Assembly (NCBI GenBank): GCA_030615705.1 | Contig: JAUWYT010000052.1 | Location: forward strand, 1-8,325 | Length of the DNA: 8,325 nt | From: Chloroflexota bacterium | GTDB taxonomy: Bacteria; Chloroflexota; Anaerolineae; VGOG01 | Reading direction: 5' to 3' | Part shown: one piece after another, positions 1-6,493 of the stretch | Position numbering within the stretch: the first letter of the stretch is position 1 | Layout: every line of letters begins with the position of its first letter | Program-made: the position numbers and the translations under genes | The notes under the pieces: generated by a model | Told to the model about the DNA's origin: nothing | Database searches by the model: none | Seen by the model: the letters and a program-made list of their open reading frames with translations, nothing else

Positions 1-55
1 CGTTGGTGGGTGCTGCAGAAGCGGCCATGGTGGGTTCGACTCCCATCCACTCCCG
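1..55 (+). tRNA. selC: 3' part of a tRNA, best fit tRNA-Sec (selC), truncated by the window edge
   Basis: Only the long variable arm, T arm and 3' acceptor strand are present; the anticodon lies outside. The T arm is GTGGG-TTCGACT-CCCAT (30-46, with one G-U pair). It is followed by eight bases CCACTCCC (47-54), then G at 55 and CTA instead of an encoded CCA. Eight acceptor bases followed by a G discriminator is the 8+5 geometry of bacterial selenocysteine tRNA; ordinary tRNAs have seven. The variable region (about 3-29) is very long and can fold as TGGT/GCCA plus TGCT/AGCG around a GCAGA loop, as expected for a class II or Sec tRNA. Serine tRNA also has G73 and a long arm but would need a 7-bp acceptor stem. 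The call is good, not certain, because the UCA anticodon cannot be seen. Confidence 0.62.
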
Positions 56-137
56 CTATCCTCTTACCTCGCCATCTACTAGCAAAGCTTCGCCTCAAAC
101 CGACGAGTCAAAGAAAGTCAATGGTGTCATCCTCGTT

Positions 138-176
138 GGCTGGCCCTGTGCAATACTTGATTCCACGGGGCTGGCC
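138..176 (+). other. GC-rich hairpin downstream of the tRNA
   Basis: The plus-strand RNA can pair GGCTGGCCCTGTG (138-150) with CACGGGGCTGGCC (164-176) over 13 pairs including three G-U wobbles, around a 13-nt loop. The two arms also form a 9-bp direct repeat, GGCTGGCCC (138-146 and 169-177). No T-run follows, so it is not a canonical intrinsic terminator, though its position suits 3' end formation of the tRNA transcript. The wobbles favour the plus strand as the structured one. Nothing else is seen between 58 and 221. Confidence 0.3.
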
Positions 177-221
177 CAAGCACTGTGCGCAGACGCGAGC
201 ACAAGCCGACGCTGCCTCTAA

Positions 222-661
222 TCAGGTAAACTGAGCGATAGCCATCAGGATGGTCAGGATCATGCCGAAAAGGGCCAGCGTCCCCACCGTCCAGCGGATC
301 ATGGTGGTCGTGCGCTGGTACATCTGATCGAAGCCCTCGTTCATCCGATCGAAACGCTCGTTCATTTGGTCAAAGCGCTCGTTCATCTCTGAGTTCATCC
401 GGTCGAAGCGCTTGTTCATCTCAGAGTTCATCCGATCGAAGCGCTCATCCATTGTGCGGTGCCAGGTCGGCGATCCTAGCCTTTACACCAGAGACGTAGT
501 GTTCCACGATGTCCAGGCATAGGAGGACCTCACGATACTCGTCGCGACGCACCGCCGTATTCAACCAGGACGACCTCGACTCACTGGCTCAGGTCACCCG
601 CCTCCTCCGGGCCCAGGGTTTGCTGCACACTTTGGGGCATTTTGGGGAAGGTAACTCGCAC
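222..661 (-). pseudogene. Broken gene for a small coiled-coil, membrane-anchored protein
   Basis: Three minus-strand frames together resemble one protein of roughly 145 residues. Piece 1 starts at GTG 661-659 after GGGAGG (667-672, 5-nt spacing), reads MRVTFPKMPQSVQQTLGPEE and so on, and stops at TGA 583-581 after 26 codons. Piece 2 (552-445) reads VRRDEYREVLLCLDIVEH and continues to a TGA. Piece 3 (452-222, 76 codons from ATG) holds FDRMN-type repeats with coiled-coil character and a hydrophobic C-terminal segment (about residues 53-73 of the piece) that looks like a membrane span. Joining them needs a Trp-like codon in place of the TGA at 583-581 and two one-base shifts, near 553 and 449. 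The layout (N-terminal 'TLGPE', middle 'RDEYREVL', then ERFDxMN repeats and a terminal helix) matches small uncharacterised proteins I recall from Chloroflexota-like genomes; function unknown. Piece 3 could still be made alone but has no Shine-Dalgarno sequence. Sequencing error is the alternative. Confidence 0.7.
318..446 (-). repeat. In-frame tandem repeats encoding ERFDxMN units
   Basis: Within the last piece of the broken gene, two 33-bp units encode ERFDRMNSEMN and KRFDRMNSEMN, followed by three 21-bp units encoding ERFDQMN, ERFDRMN and EGFDQMY. The 11- and 7-residue periods suit a continuous coiled coil. Unit identity at DNA level is high (for example GAGTTCATCC recurs), which points to expansion by slippage or unequal exchange. 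Confidence 0.75.
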
Positions 662-704
662 GTGATCCTCCCGAAGGTCAACAAAAGACGAATCGTCGCT
701 TTGT

Positions 705-733
705 ATTGTACTGCTAGTCGGGCCTGGTGTCAA
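705..733 (-). promoter_or_regulatory. Near-consensus sigma-70-type promoter for the broken coiled-coil gene
   Basis: On the minus strand the -35 box is TTGACA (733-728) and the -10 box is TACAAT (710-705), with exactly 17 nt between them. Transcription would start near 698 and reach the GTG start at 661 after about 37 nt, passing a GGGAGG ribosome binding site. The -35 box begins two bases past the rlmD stop codon, so the downstream gene had its own promoter. Agreement with consensus is 11 of 12 positions. No experiment supports it. Confidence 0.7.
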
Positions 734-734
734 A

Positions 735-1970
735 TCACCACCGCCCAAACAGAGCTACGCTTTCGATATGATAAGTCTGGGGAAACATGTCCACAGGCTG
801 CACTTCCACTAGTTGATAACCACCATCAGCTAGCCTGCGTGCGTCCCGGGCTAGAGTGGCTGGATCGCAGGAGACATAGACGATACGGCGAGGGGCTAGC
901 TCGATTAAGGCCGTCAGCGCTTCTGGCTTACACCCCTGGCGAGGCGGGTCTAACACAGCCAGGTCAATCCGCCTGTCCAACTGGGGCAAAAACGCTTCAA
1001 CGCTCCCCTCAATGAACTCCGCGTCGGCCAGCTCTGCAGCATTCAGGCGGGCATGCGCCACAGCGCCTGCGTCTTCCTCAATGCCGATCACATAGCCTAC
1101 TTTGTCAGCCAGACTCAAGGCGAAGGTCCCTACGCCGCAGTAGGCGTCCAGAAGTGTTTCGTCACCTGTTGGGGCCACGTACTCGCTGACCACACGAACC
1201 AACTCCTCAGCGGCAGCGGTGTTGACCTGAAAGAAGCTGGTGGCTGAGATGCGGAATCTTCGCCCAGCTACCACCTCGGTGATGTAGTTGTTGCCGATCA
1301 GGTTGACGGGAGTGCCATCAGAGAGAAGCAGGACACAGGAGACGGGCAGGTCGCTCTCCAAGACCGGCGGCTCATCGTCATGGGTCTCGAAGATCATTAT
1401 CTGATCGCCAGTGTTGACGCCGGCTCGCAAAGAAAGCCGCACCAGCCCCGGTAGTTCAAGATCGAGGGCGGCAAAGAGTTCCTCCAAGAAGGGATGCAGC
1501 AAGTAGCATACCTCGATGGTCTCCACTCGCCGGCCATTCGTGGCTACGAAGCCCAACTGGCCGTCATCGCTAACAGCAAACTGGACGTGGTTGCGATAAT
1601 GCCAGGGTGAGGCGCTGGGGATGGTCCATTTCACAGAGACATCGGGGAGGTGGCCGATGCGGGCCAGTTGATCGCGAACCACCGCGGCCTTGAACTCCAG
1701 TTGGGCCTGGTAGGCGATATGCTGCCACTGGCATCCACCGCACTTCCCGGGCCCGAAATGGGGACATGGAGGGGCGACTCGGTGAGGCGAGGGCGAAAGG
1801 ATTTCGATGAGCTGTGCCCGAGCGTAGCTCCCCTTGTCCTCGACAATCTCTACCAGAGCCTCTTCGCCTGGTATGGCGTAAGGCACGAAGATCACCTTGC
1901 CTTCGTATCGCCCCAGGGCATCGCCGCCGTGGGCCATATCGGTTAAGTGTAGTTTGAACCGTTTTTCCAA
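735..1970 (-). CDS. rlmD: 23S rRNA (uracil-5)-methyltransferase, RlmD/RumA family
   Basis: A 411-residue SAM-dependent enzyme of the TrmA/RumA family, expected to make 5-methyluridine in 23S rRNA. The N-terminus (about 1-58) looks like a TRAM RNA-binding domain. Cys69, Cys77, Cys80 and Cys155 are likely [4Fe-4S] ligands; the first spacing is CX7C rather than the usual CX5C. The central FFQVN motif is at 246-250. The Rossmann SAM motif LLDAYCGVG is at 273-281, and DPPRQGC at 341-347. The catalytic nucleophile should be Cys368 in YVSCDPATLARD, and Glu403 in HIES the general base. Length is typical. The start is TTG (1970-1968) with GAGGT about 8 nt upstream; the next ATG (codon 12) would cut into the TRAM domain. 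It has its own promoter and is separated from gdhA by a terminator. Which uridine it methylates (U1939-like or U747-like) cannot be read from sequence, so the symbol is a family-level choice. Confidence 0.93.
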   Translation of the reverse strand: MEKRFKLHLTDMAHGGDALGRYEGKVIFVPYAIPGEEALVEIVEDKGSYARAQLIEILSPSPHRVAPPCPHFGPGKCGGCQWQHIAYQAQLEFKAAVVRDQLARIGHLPDVSVKWTIPSASPWHYRNHVQFAVSDDGQLGFVATNGRRVETIEVCYLLHPFLEELFAALDLELPGLVRLSLRAGVNTGDQIMIFETHDDEPPVLESDLPVSCVLLLSDGTPVNLIGNNYITEVVAGRRFRISATSFFQVNTAAAEELVRVVSEYVAPTGDETLLDAYCGVGTFALSLADKVGYVIGIEEDAGAVAHARLNAAELADAEFIEGSVEAFLPQLDRRIDLAVLDPPRQGCKPEALTALIELAPRRIVYVSCDPATLARDARRLADGGYQLVEVQPVDMFPQTYHIESVALFGRW

Positions 1971-2031
1971 TCGGGCTACCTCATCGCTAAAGTCGTCAGT
2001 GGCGGGTGTGTTGTATTCCTTGCTCAGCCCT

Positions 2032-2060
2032 ATTGTAGCCTATCCAGCCTTATCGGTCAA
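2032..2060 (-). promoter_or_regulatory. Sigma-70-type promoter of rlmD
   Basis: On the minus strand TTGACC (2060-2055) and TACAAT (2037-2032) are separated by 17 nt. The predicted start near 2025 gives a leader of about 55 nt before the TTG start of rlmD. It lies directly after the terminator that closes the upstream operon, which fits an independent transcription unit. Confidence 0.7.
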
Positions 2061-2104
2061 GGCAAGAAAAGAACCCTCGCCCAGCTTTCCACTGGCGAGG
2101 GTTC
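2061..2104 (-). terminator. Intrinsic terminator at the end of the gatA-gdhA operon
   Basis: A perfect 11-bp stem, GAACCCTCGCC (2071-2081) with GGCGAGGGTTC (2094-2104), encloses a 12-nt loop. Read on the minus strand it is followed at once by TTTTCTTG. It lies about 80 nt past the gdhA stop. The T-run is on the minus-strand side, so it serves gdhA and the genes before it. Confidence 0.9.
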
Positions 2105-2119
2105 GATTTGGCCTCGGTT

Positions 2120-2188
2120 TCACCAATTGAGGATGTTGGCCATATCCTTGGAGTAGAGCTGAGCGGCCTTTTCGAGGACATCCTCCTT
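2120..2188 (-). other. Coding-looking 22-codon tail, one base out of frame after gdhA
   Basis: Directly after the gdhA C-terminus GIYP, the junction reads CCC-TAA-GGA-GG. Skipping one T gives CCC, AAG, GAG and an open frame that begins [10 protein letters not shown] and ends ANILNW, then TGA at 2122-2120. Codon third positions are mostly G or C, as in the real genes here, and the residues suggest an amphipathic helix. There is no start codon near its beginning, so it would be made only as an extension of GDH by +1 shift, or it is a remnant. GIYP is a normal end for this enzyme family, so the intact GDH does not need it. I do not recognise the peptide. Confidence 0.4.
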
Positions 2189-3437
2189 AGGGATAGATGC
2201 CCCTGACGTATATGGCCTCGGCTACCCTGTCAATGGCCCGCACCAGGGCGGCGGTGCGCATGCTGATCTCCTTCTCCTGGGCGAGGGCCCAAACCTCAGC
2301 GAAGCTCTTGGTCATGATCCTCTCCAGCCTCTGGTCGATCTCCTCCTCGCTCCAGAAGAAGGCTTGGAGGGCCTGCACCCATTCGAAGTAGGAGACGGTC
2401 ACTCCGCCGGCGTTGGCCAGGATGTCGGGGGCAACGGGGATTCCCCTCTCCCGCAGGATCTCATCTGCGTCGGGGGTGGTGGGCCCATTGGCCCCCTCTA
2501 CGATGAGCTTGGCCTTGATTTTCGGCGCGTTCTCAGCGGTGATCTGCCCCTCCATGGCCGCGGGGATGAGGATGTCACACGGAAGCCCCCAGAATTCATC
2601 TTGGCTGACGGTTTCAGTACCCGGGTAGCCTACTACCGATCCTGTCTCCTTCTTGAATCTTTTGGCATGCCTAGCGTCGAATCCATCGGGGCCATAGATG
2701 CAGCCCCTGCTGTCGCTTGCGGCGATGATCTTGCATCCTTGCTCGTGGAGGAGATAAGCAGCCACCGCCCCCACCTTGCCATAGCCCTGCACGACCACAG
2801 TGGCACCCTCCAAGGGCATGCCCAGATGTCTGCACGCCTCGCGGGTGATGATCGTCACCCCTCGTCCCGTGGCCTCGGCCCTTCCCAGCGAGCCGCCGAT
2901 GCTTATGGGCTTTCCCGTCACCACCGCTGGGACGGAGTAGCCCTTATGCATGCTGTAGGTGTCCATGATCCAGGCCATGATTTGGGCATCGGTGCCCACG
3001 TCAGGGGCAGGGATGTCACTCTCGGGGCCGATCATCATGGAAATCTCCGTGGTGTAGCGACGAGTGAGGTTCTCCAGCTCAATCCCAGACATCTTCTTGG
3101 GGTCGCAGACGACCCCACCCTTGGACCCCCCGTAGGGCAGCCCTACTACGGCGCACTTCCAGGTCATCCACATAGCCAGCGCCCGCACCTCGTCGAGGGT
3201 GACGCCTGGGTGATAGCGAATGCCCCCCTTGGTAGGGCCTAGGACGGTGTTGTGATGCACTCGGTAGCCAGTGAAGATCTTCACCGACCCATCGTCCATC
3301 TCCACCGGGAAGTTGACAGTCAACTCCCGCTTTGGATAGCGCAGGTATTCGATGATGCCGCGCTTGAGCTTGAGATACTTCACGGCCTCATCGAACTGCC
3401 GTAGCGCCATCTGGTAAGGATTCTCTTGTTTGTTCAT
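2187..3437 (-). CDS. gdhA: Glu/Leu/Phe/Val-family dehydrogenase, probably glutamate dehydrogenase
   Basis: A 416-residue cytoplasmic oxidoreductase that should interconvert glutamate with 2-oxoglutarate and ammonium using NAD(P). Three family lysines are present: Lys70 (TKGGIRYH), Lys94 (MTWKCA) and catalytic Lys106 ([10 protein letters not shown]). Asp146 in PAPDVGTD is the expected proton-transfer aspartate. The nucleotide-binding fold carries GYGKVG at 218-223, with Asp242 (AASDSRG) at the end of the second strand, which leans towards NAD. Ser349 in VTVSYFEW, together with Lys70, matches the glutamate-binding pair of bacterial GDH and argues against leucine or phenylalanine dehydrogenase. 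The start ATG is preceded by GGGAGGT about 8 nt upstream. It is the last gene before the terminator at 2071-2104, 75 nt after gatB. Product length and ending (GIYP) are usual. Confidence 0.92.
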   Translation of the reverse strand: MNKQENPYQMALRQFDEAVKYLKLKRGIIEYLRYPKRELTVNFPVEMDDGSVKIFTGYRVHHNTVLGPTKGGIRYHPGVTLDEVRALAMWMTWKCAVVGLPYGGSKGGVVCDPKKMSGIELENLTRRYTTEISMMIGPESDIPAPDVGTDAQIMAWIMDTYSMHKGYSVPAVVTGKPISIGGSLGRAEATGRGVTIITREACRHLGMPLEGATVVVQGYGKVGAVAAYLLHEQGCKIIAASDSRGCIYGPDGFDARHAKRFKKETGSVVGYPGTETVSQDEFWGLPCDILIPAAMEGQITAENAPKIKAKLIVEGANGPTTPDADEILRERGIPVAPDILANAGGVTVSYFEWVQALQAFFWSEEEIDQRLERIMTKSFAEVWALAQEKEISMRTAALVRAIDRVAEAIYVRGIYP

Positions 3438-3470
3438 TGCTTGAACCTCCCTTGGTTTTTGGGGGCGACC

Positions 3471-3505
3471 AAAAAGCGCACTCTTCGGCGCTCCTCAGGA
3501 ACGCC
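3471..3505 (-). promoter_or_regulatory. Overlapping hairpins between gatB and gdhA, attenuator-like
   Basis: On the minus strand, an 8-bp stem (GGCGTTCC with GGAGCGCC, 3505-3487, loop TGA, one G-U pair) overlaps a second stem (AGCGC with GCGCT, 3492-3475) followed by TTTT within a five-T run ending at 3471. They share 3487-3492 and cannot form together. The second is a weak terminator-like element about 35 nt before the gdhA start. It could cause partial termination between gatB and gdhA, or be chance. Confidence 0.3.
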
Positions 3506-3512
3506 CTTGTTC

Positions 3513-4943
3513 CTATTCCCGCTTCAATTTCTCTAACAAGAACTCATTCACCACCTTCGGGTTAGCCTTGCCCCTGGTGGCCTTCATAACCTGGCCGACG
3601 AGGAAGCGCAGGACGGGCTCCTTGCCCGCCAGATACTCGGCCACAGCCTTCGGGTTGGCGGCGATAACGTCGTCCACGATCCGCGAGAGCGTCTCCACGT
3701 CGCTTATCTGGGCCAGGCCCCTCTCCCGGACGATTTCGTCGGGGGGGCGGCCTGTCTCGAACATCTCGGCGAAAACGTCTTTGGCGATGCTGATACTGAT
3801 AGTGCCCTTCTCCACCAAGATGAGTAGTTCAGCCAAAGCATCGGGGGTGATCTTGACCATTTCGATCCCTACGTCTATGGCCTTGAGCAGGCGGAAGAGC
3901 TCGCCAGTGACCCAGTTGGCCACGGTTTTGGCATCAGGGTAGGCACGGACGCAGGATTCGAAGTAGTGGGCCACGGCCTGCTCCGCCGTCAGCACACCAG
4001 CATCATAGCGGGACAGCCCACACTGTTCCACGAAGCGGTCCCGCTTGGCGTCGGGCAGCTCGGGCAACCTCGCCTTGATTCCCTCTACCCATTCCCGCCT
4101 GAGGACAAGGGGCGGCAGATCCGGCTCCGGAAAGTAGCGGTAGTCGTGGGCATATTCCTTGGTGCGCTGAACCACGGTGACGCCTCGTGCTTCATCCCAA
4201 CCCATGGTCTCCTGATATATGGTCCCACCTGCCTCCAGGATCTTCCTCTGCCGCTCGATCTCGTACTCCAGGGCCAGCTTGACGGAGCGGAAGCTGTTCA
4301 GGTTCTTGACTTCTACTTTGGTACCTAATTCCTTCCTGCCAAGGGGGCGCAGGGAGATGTTGGCCTCACAACGCATGGCGCCCTCTTCCATGTTGCCCGA
4401 GTTCACACCCAGATATCCCAGAATGGTGCGTAGCTTTGTTAAATACTGGCGGGCCTCCTCGGGAGTACGAATGTCGGGCCGACTGACGATCTCCATAAGG
4501 GGCACGCCGGAGCGGTTGAAGTCCACTAAGCTATGCCCGCCCAAGTGAAACAGCTTGGCCGTGTCCTCCTCCAGATGCACCCGCTCGGTGCCGATGCACT
4601 TGGCTTCCCCGCCGACCTCGATTTCCAGCCAGCCATCGCGAGAGAGAGGCAGGTCATACTGCGAGATCTGATATCCTTTGGGCAGGTCGGGGTAGAAGTA
4701 GTTCTTACGGTCGAATTTGGAGAACTCAGGGATCTGACAATTGAGGGCCAGGGCCGTCATAATGGTGTACTCTACGGCCTTTTGATTGATGACCGGCAAC
4801 ACCCCCGGCATCCCCAGGCAGATGGGACAGACGTGGGTATTGGGCTCTGCCGCGGCATAATCGGCGCTGCAGCGGCAGAACATCTTGGATTCGGTCAGAA
4901 GCTGAGCATGGACTTCCATGCCGATGATGGCTTCGTATTCCAC
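3513..4943 (-). CDS. gatB: Aspartyl/glutamyl-tRNA amidotransferase subunit B
   Basis: A 476-residue subunit B of the GatCAB complex, which converts misacylated Glu-tRNA(Gln) and/or Asp-tRNA(Asn) to the amide form. GatB binds the tRNA, phosphorylates the aminoacyl side chain and receives ammonia from GatA. Visible marks are the N-terminal [10 protein letters not shown], a zinc-type cysteine set (Cys23, Cys25, Cys39, Cys42), [14 protein letters not shown] at 84-97, HLEEDTAK at 123-130, [17 protein letters not shown] at 141-157, and a YqeY-like C-terminal tail ending near [14 protein letters not shown]. Length is typical. The start is GTG (4943-4941) with AGGAGG 5 nt upstream. That site overlaps the TAG stop of the PIN remnant, so gatB was probably once coupled to that gene. 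gatA lies in the same operon but about 3 kb upstream, an unusual split; gatC is not in the window. Confidence 0.96.
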   Translation of the reverse strand: MEYEAIIGMEVHAQLLTESKMFCRCSADYAAAEPNTHVCPICLGMPGVLPVINQKAVEYTIMTALALNCQIPEFSKFDRKNYFYPDLPKGYQISQYDLPLSRDGWLEIEVGGEAKCIGTERVHLEEDTAKLFHLGGHSLVDFNRSGVPLMEIVSRPDIRTPEEARQYLTKLRTILGYLGVNSGNMEEGAMRCEANISLRPLGRKELGTKVEVKNLNSFRSVKLALEYEIERQRKILEAGGTIYQETMGWDEARGVTVVQRTKEYAHDYRYFPEPDLPPLVLRREWVEGIKARLPELPDAKRDRFVEQCGLSRYDAGVLTAEQAVAHYFESCVRAYPDAKTVANWVTGELFRLLKAIDVGIEMVKITPDALAELLILVEKGTISISIAKDVFAEMFETGRPPDEIVRERGLAQISDVETLSRIVDDVIAANPKAVAEYLAGKEPVLRFLVGQVMKATRGKANPKVVNEFLLEKLKRE

Positions 4944-4952
4944 GGTATCCTC

Positions 4953-5060
4953 CTAGGGATACGAGTTCGGATTCTCAGCAACCAGTCCCTCGGCCTCGGC
5001 TGCCTCCAGTAGACCCTCGTCGGCGGCGACGAAGGTGAGGGGCGGTATGGCGTTCAGAGC
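4953..5060 (-). pseudogene. C-terminal remnant of a PIN-domain (VapC-like) gene
   Basis: The gap between ald and gatB stays open in one frame and reads ALNAIPP, then LTFVAADEGLLEAAEAEGL, and ends ENPNSYP before TAG (4955-4953). PIN-domain toxins typically end with 'LTFVSADxxLLxAAxAEGL.VENPN', including the aspartate of the last acidic position, so this is recognisable as the last third or less of such a protein. There is no start codon, no N-terminal PIN acidic residues and no antitoxin gene. The frame runs into the ald 3' end, overlapping its stop, so the rest was deleted. The remnant stop codon is part of the gatB ribosome binding site (TAGGAGG), which may explain why this piece persists. 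RNase activity is not possible from it. Confidence 0.72.
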
Positions 5061-6169
5061 AGTATCTCCAGCGGTGTGTACTCTAACCCGTGGGCACTGG
5101 CGACTCCCTCGCAGGTGACTTCACCTTTGTAAACATTTACCCCTTTAGCCAGGACAGCGTTGCTCTTCACAGCCTCGACGAAACCCAGGTTAGCCAGTTG
5201 AAGAGCATAGGGCAAGGTGGCGTTTGTCAAAGCATAGGTCGAAGTGCGTGGCACGGCACCGGGCATATTGGTTACACAATAGTGGATCACACCCTCTTCG
5301 ACATAGATGGGGTCGGTGTGGGTGGTGGGGCGGGATGTCTCGATGCAGCCGCCCTGGTCAATGGCCACATCAACGATCACGCTGCCCGGCCTCATGCTCC
5401 TCACCATCCCCCGCGTGACTACGTGAGGTGCCCTCGCGCCGGTGACGAGCACTGCCCCGATCACGACGTCGGCGCGTTTGACGGCCTCGGCGACGTTGTG
5501 AGGGTTCGAGCTGAGGGTGACGAGATTGCCCTGAAATATCTCGCTCAGGTGGCGGAGTCTGTCTATCCTGAGATCAATGGCAGTAACGCTGGCCCCCATA
5601 CCGAGAGCCACCTCCACGGCGTTCCTTCCCACGGCGCCGACTCCGATGACAACCACGGTGCAGGGAAGAACGCCGGGCACCCCGCTCAGAAGCTTGCCCC
5701 GTCCGCCGCTGGGCTTTTCCAGACAATGGGCCGCCACCTGCACCGCCATCCTGCCGGCCACTTCGCTCATGGGTTCCAGCAAGGGTAACGTGCCATCGGC
5801 CAACTCGACCGTCTCGTAGGCCACGCCTGTCACCTTCTTCTCCATCAGAAGCCTGGTCAAATCCCCCAGTTCAGGATTGGCCAGGTGAAGATAGGTAAAT
5901 AGAAGTAGATCTTCACGGAAGAATTTGAATTCTGGCTCAATAGGCTCCTTGACCTTGAGCACCATCTCGGCTCTCCAGGCGTCGGCGGCGGTGGACACTA
6001 TCTCTGCACCGGCCTGCCTGTACTCCTCGTCGGAGAAGCCGCTCCCCTCGCCAGCTCCCTTTTCGACGAGGACCCTGTGTCCTGCCTTGACCAGCATGTC
6101 CACGCCGGCTGATGTGGCGCCGACTCTGTTCTCTGCTGTTTTTATCTCCTTCGATACGCCGATGATCAT
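5054..6169 (-). CDS. ald: Alanine dehydrogenase
   Basis: A 371-residue NAD-dependent enzyme converting L-alanine to pyruvate and ammonium, or the reverse. The residues expected from the well-studied family are present: Arg15 (ENRVGAT) and Lys74 (KVKEP) for substrate binding, His95 (TYLHLA) as catalytic histidine, the Rossmann motif IGVGAVG at 175-181, Asp199 (AIDLRIDRL) for NAD ribose binding, Asp271 (VDVAIDQGG), and the signature NMPGAVPRTST at 301-311. Length is standard. The ATG start overlaps the stop of the preceding small gene as ATGA and has AGGAGG 7 nt upstream, so translation is probably coupled. The C-terminal codons overlap the frame of the PIN remnant, but the protein end looks normal for the family. 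Together with gdhA in the same operon it suggests linked alanine/glutamate-ammonium metabolism. Confidence 0.96.
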   Translation of the reverse strand: MIIGVSKEIKTAENRVGATSAGVDMLVKAGHRVLVEKGAGEGSGFSDEEYRQAGAEIVSTAADAWRAEMVLKVKEPIEPEFKFFREDLLLFTYLHLANPELGDLTRLLMEKKVTGVAYETVELADGTLPLLEPMSEVAGRMAVQVAAHCLEKPSGGRGKLLSGVPGVLPCTVVVIGVGAVGRNAVEVALGMGASVTAIDLRIDRLRHLSEIFQGNLVTLSSNPHNVAEAVKRADVVIGAVLVTGARAPHVVTRGMVRSMRPGSVIVDVAIDQGGCIETSRPTTHTDPIYVEEGVIHYCVTNMPGAVPRTSTYALTNATLPYALQLANLGFVEAVKSNAVLAKGVNVYKGEVTCEGVASAHGLEYTPLEILL

Positions 6170-6489
6170 CGTTGATCCTCCTTGAATGGGTTCTGTTTTG
6201 GAATGCTTGTACTGAGCCCTTCGACTCCGCTCAGGATAAACTCTGTCGAAGTATCAGCACGGGACATGGCTGTGGTTAAACGCTCCCTCACGCTCCACAC
6301 GTCCTCAGCCTCGTCGTACGCTAGCTCGAAAAAGCCGCCTCTCTCCGTGTGCACCAAGAAGTGGGGACCCTCCGGCGCACGCCAAGCCTGTTCCACTGCC
6401 CGGACGATATGGCGCTGGCCATGCCAGACGAAGGCGCGGGGCTCCTGGGCGTAGGTGTGGCCTGAATAACACTCGACGATCAGTCTCAT
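6166..6489 (-). CDS. Small DUF6504-like protein with a repeat-derived C-terminus
   Basis: A 107-residue protein starting at ATG 6489-6487, 4 nt after the galU stop (TAGCCTCATG). Residues 1 to about 70 (MRLIVECYSGHTYAQEPRAF onward, with FVWHGQRHIVRAVEQAWR and FFELAYDEAEDVWSVRERL) look like a compact beta-rich domain and resemble DUF6504-type proteins, where an F-x-W-x-G-x pattern is followed by 'FELxYDE..D.W'. Its role is unknown. The last 30 or so residues (TSTEFILSGVEGLSTS and following) are encoded by a dispersed palindromic repeat, not by the family domain, so the original C-terminus seems replaced or extended. The final codons contain AAGGAGG, the ribosome binding site of ald, and the stop overlaps the ald start (ATGA). 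A longer frame opens upstream but would overlap galU; the ATG coupled to the galU stop is preferred. Confidence 0.75.
   Translation of the reverse strand: MRLIVECYSGHTYAQEPRAFVWHGQRHIVRAVEQAWRAPEGPHFLVHTERGGFFELAYDEAEDVWSVRERLTTAMSRADTSTEFILSGVEGLSTSIPKQNPFKEDQR
6212..6251. repeat. Dispersed palindromic repeat (REP-like) inside a gene end
   Basis: The 40-bp element has outer arms CTTCGAC (6219-6225) and GTCGAAG (6245-6251) and a second overlapping pair CTGAGC (6212-6217) and GCTCAG (6229-6234), so two mutually exclusive hairpins can form. I recognise this type, with 'CTCAGGATAAACTC' in the middle, as a repeat spread through many environmental bacterial genomes, where it often yields odd 'EFILSGVEG' peptides. 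Only one copy is in the window. It interrupts the small gene between galU and ald without breaking the frame. Confidence 0.7.
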
Positions 6490-6493
6490 GAGG

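Noticed and set aside
1..57. tRNA-Ser, -Leu or -Cys instead of tRNA-Sec
   Set aside because: The 8-nt acceptor strand before G73 does not fit a 7-bp acceptor stem, and the variable arm is too long for cysteine. It is not fully excluded because the 5' half is missing.
318..446. CRISPR-like array
   Set aside because: The repeats are 33-bp and 21-bp units directly abutting and in frame (ERFDxMN), with no spacers. They are protein repeats.
581..583. In-frame TGA read as selenocysteine, given the nearby tRNA-Sec-like gene
   Set aside because: The gene also needs two frameshifts to be read, the position fits a Trp codon, no redox motif is present, and no obvious SECIS hairpin was seen after the TGA.
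509..1015. Plus-strand open frame of 168 codons
   Set aside because: Its first half is antisense to the broken coiled-coil gene and its promoter, and its second half is antisense to rlmD. It shows no family resemblance and no good ribosome site.
2364..3242. Plus-strand open frame of 292 codons
   Set aside because: It is exactly antisense to gdhA, with His/Gly/Pro-rich composition typical of the shadow of a GC-biased gene, and has no recognisable domain.
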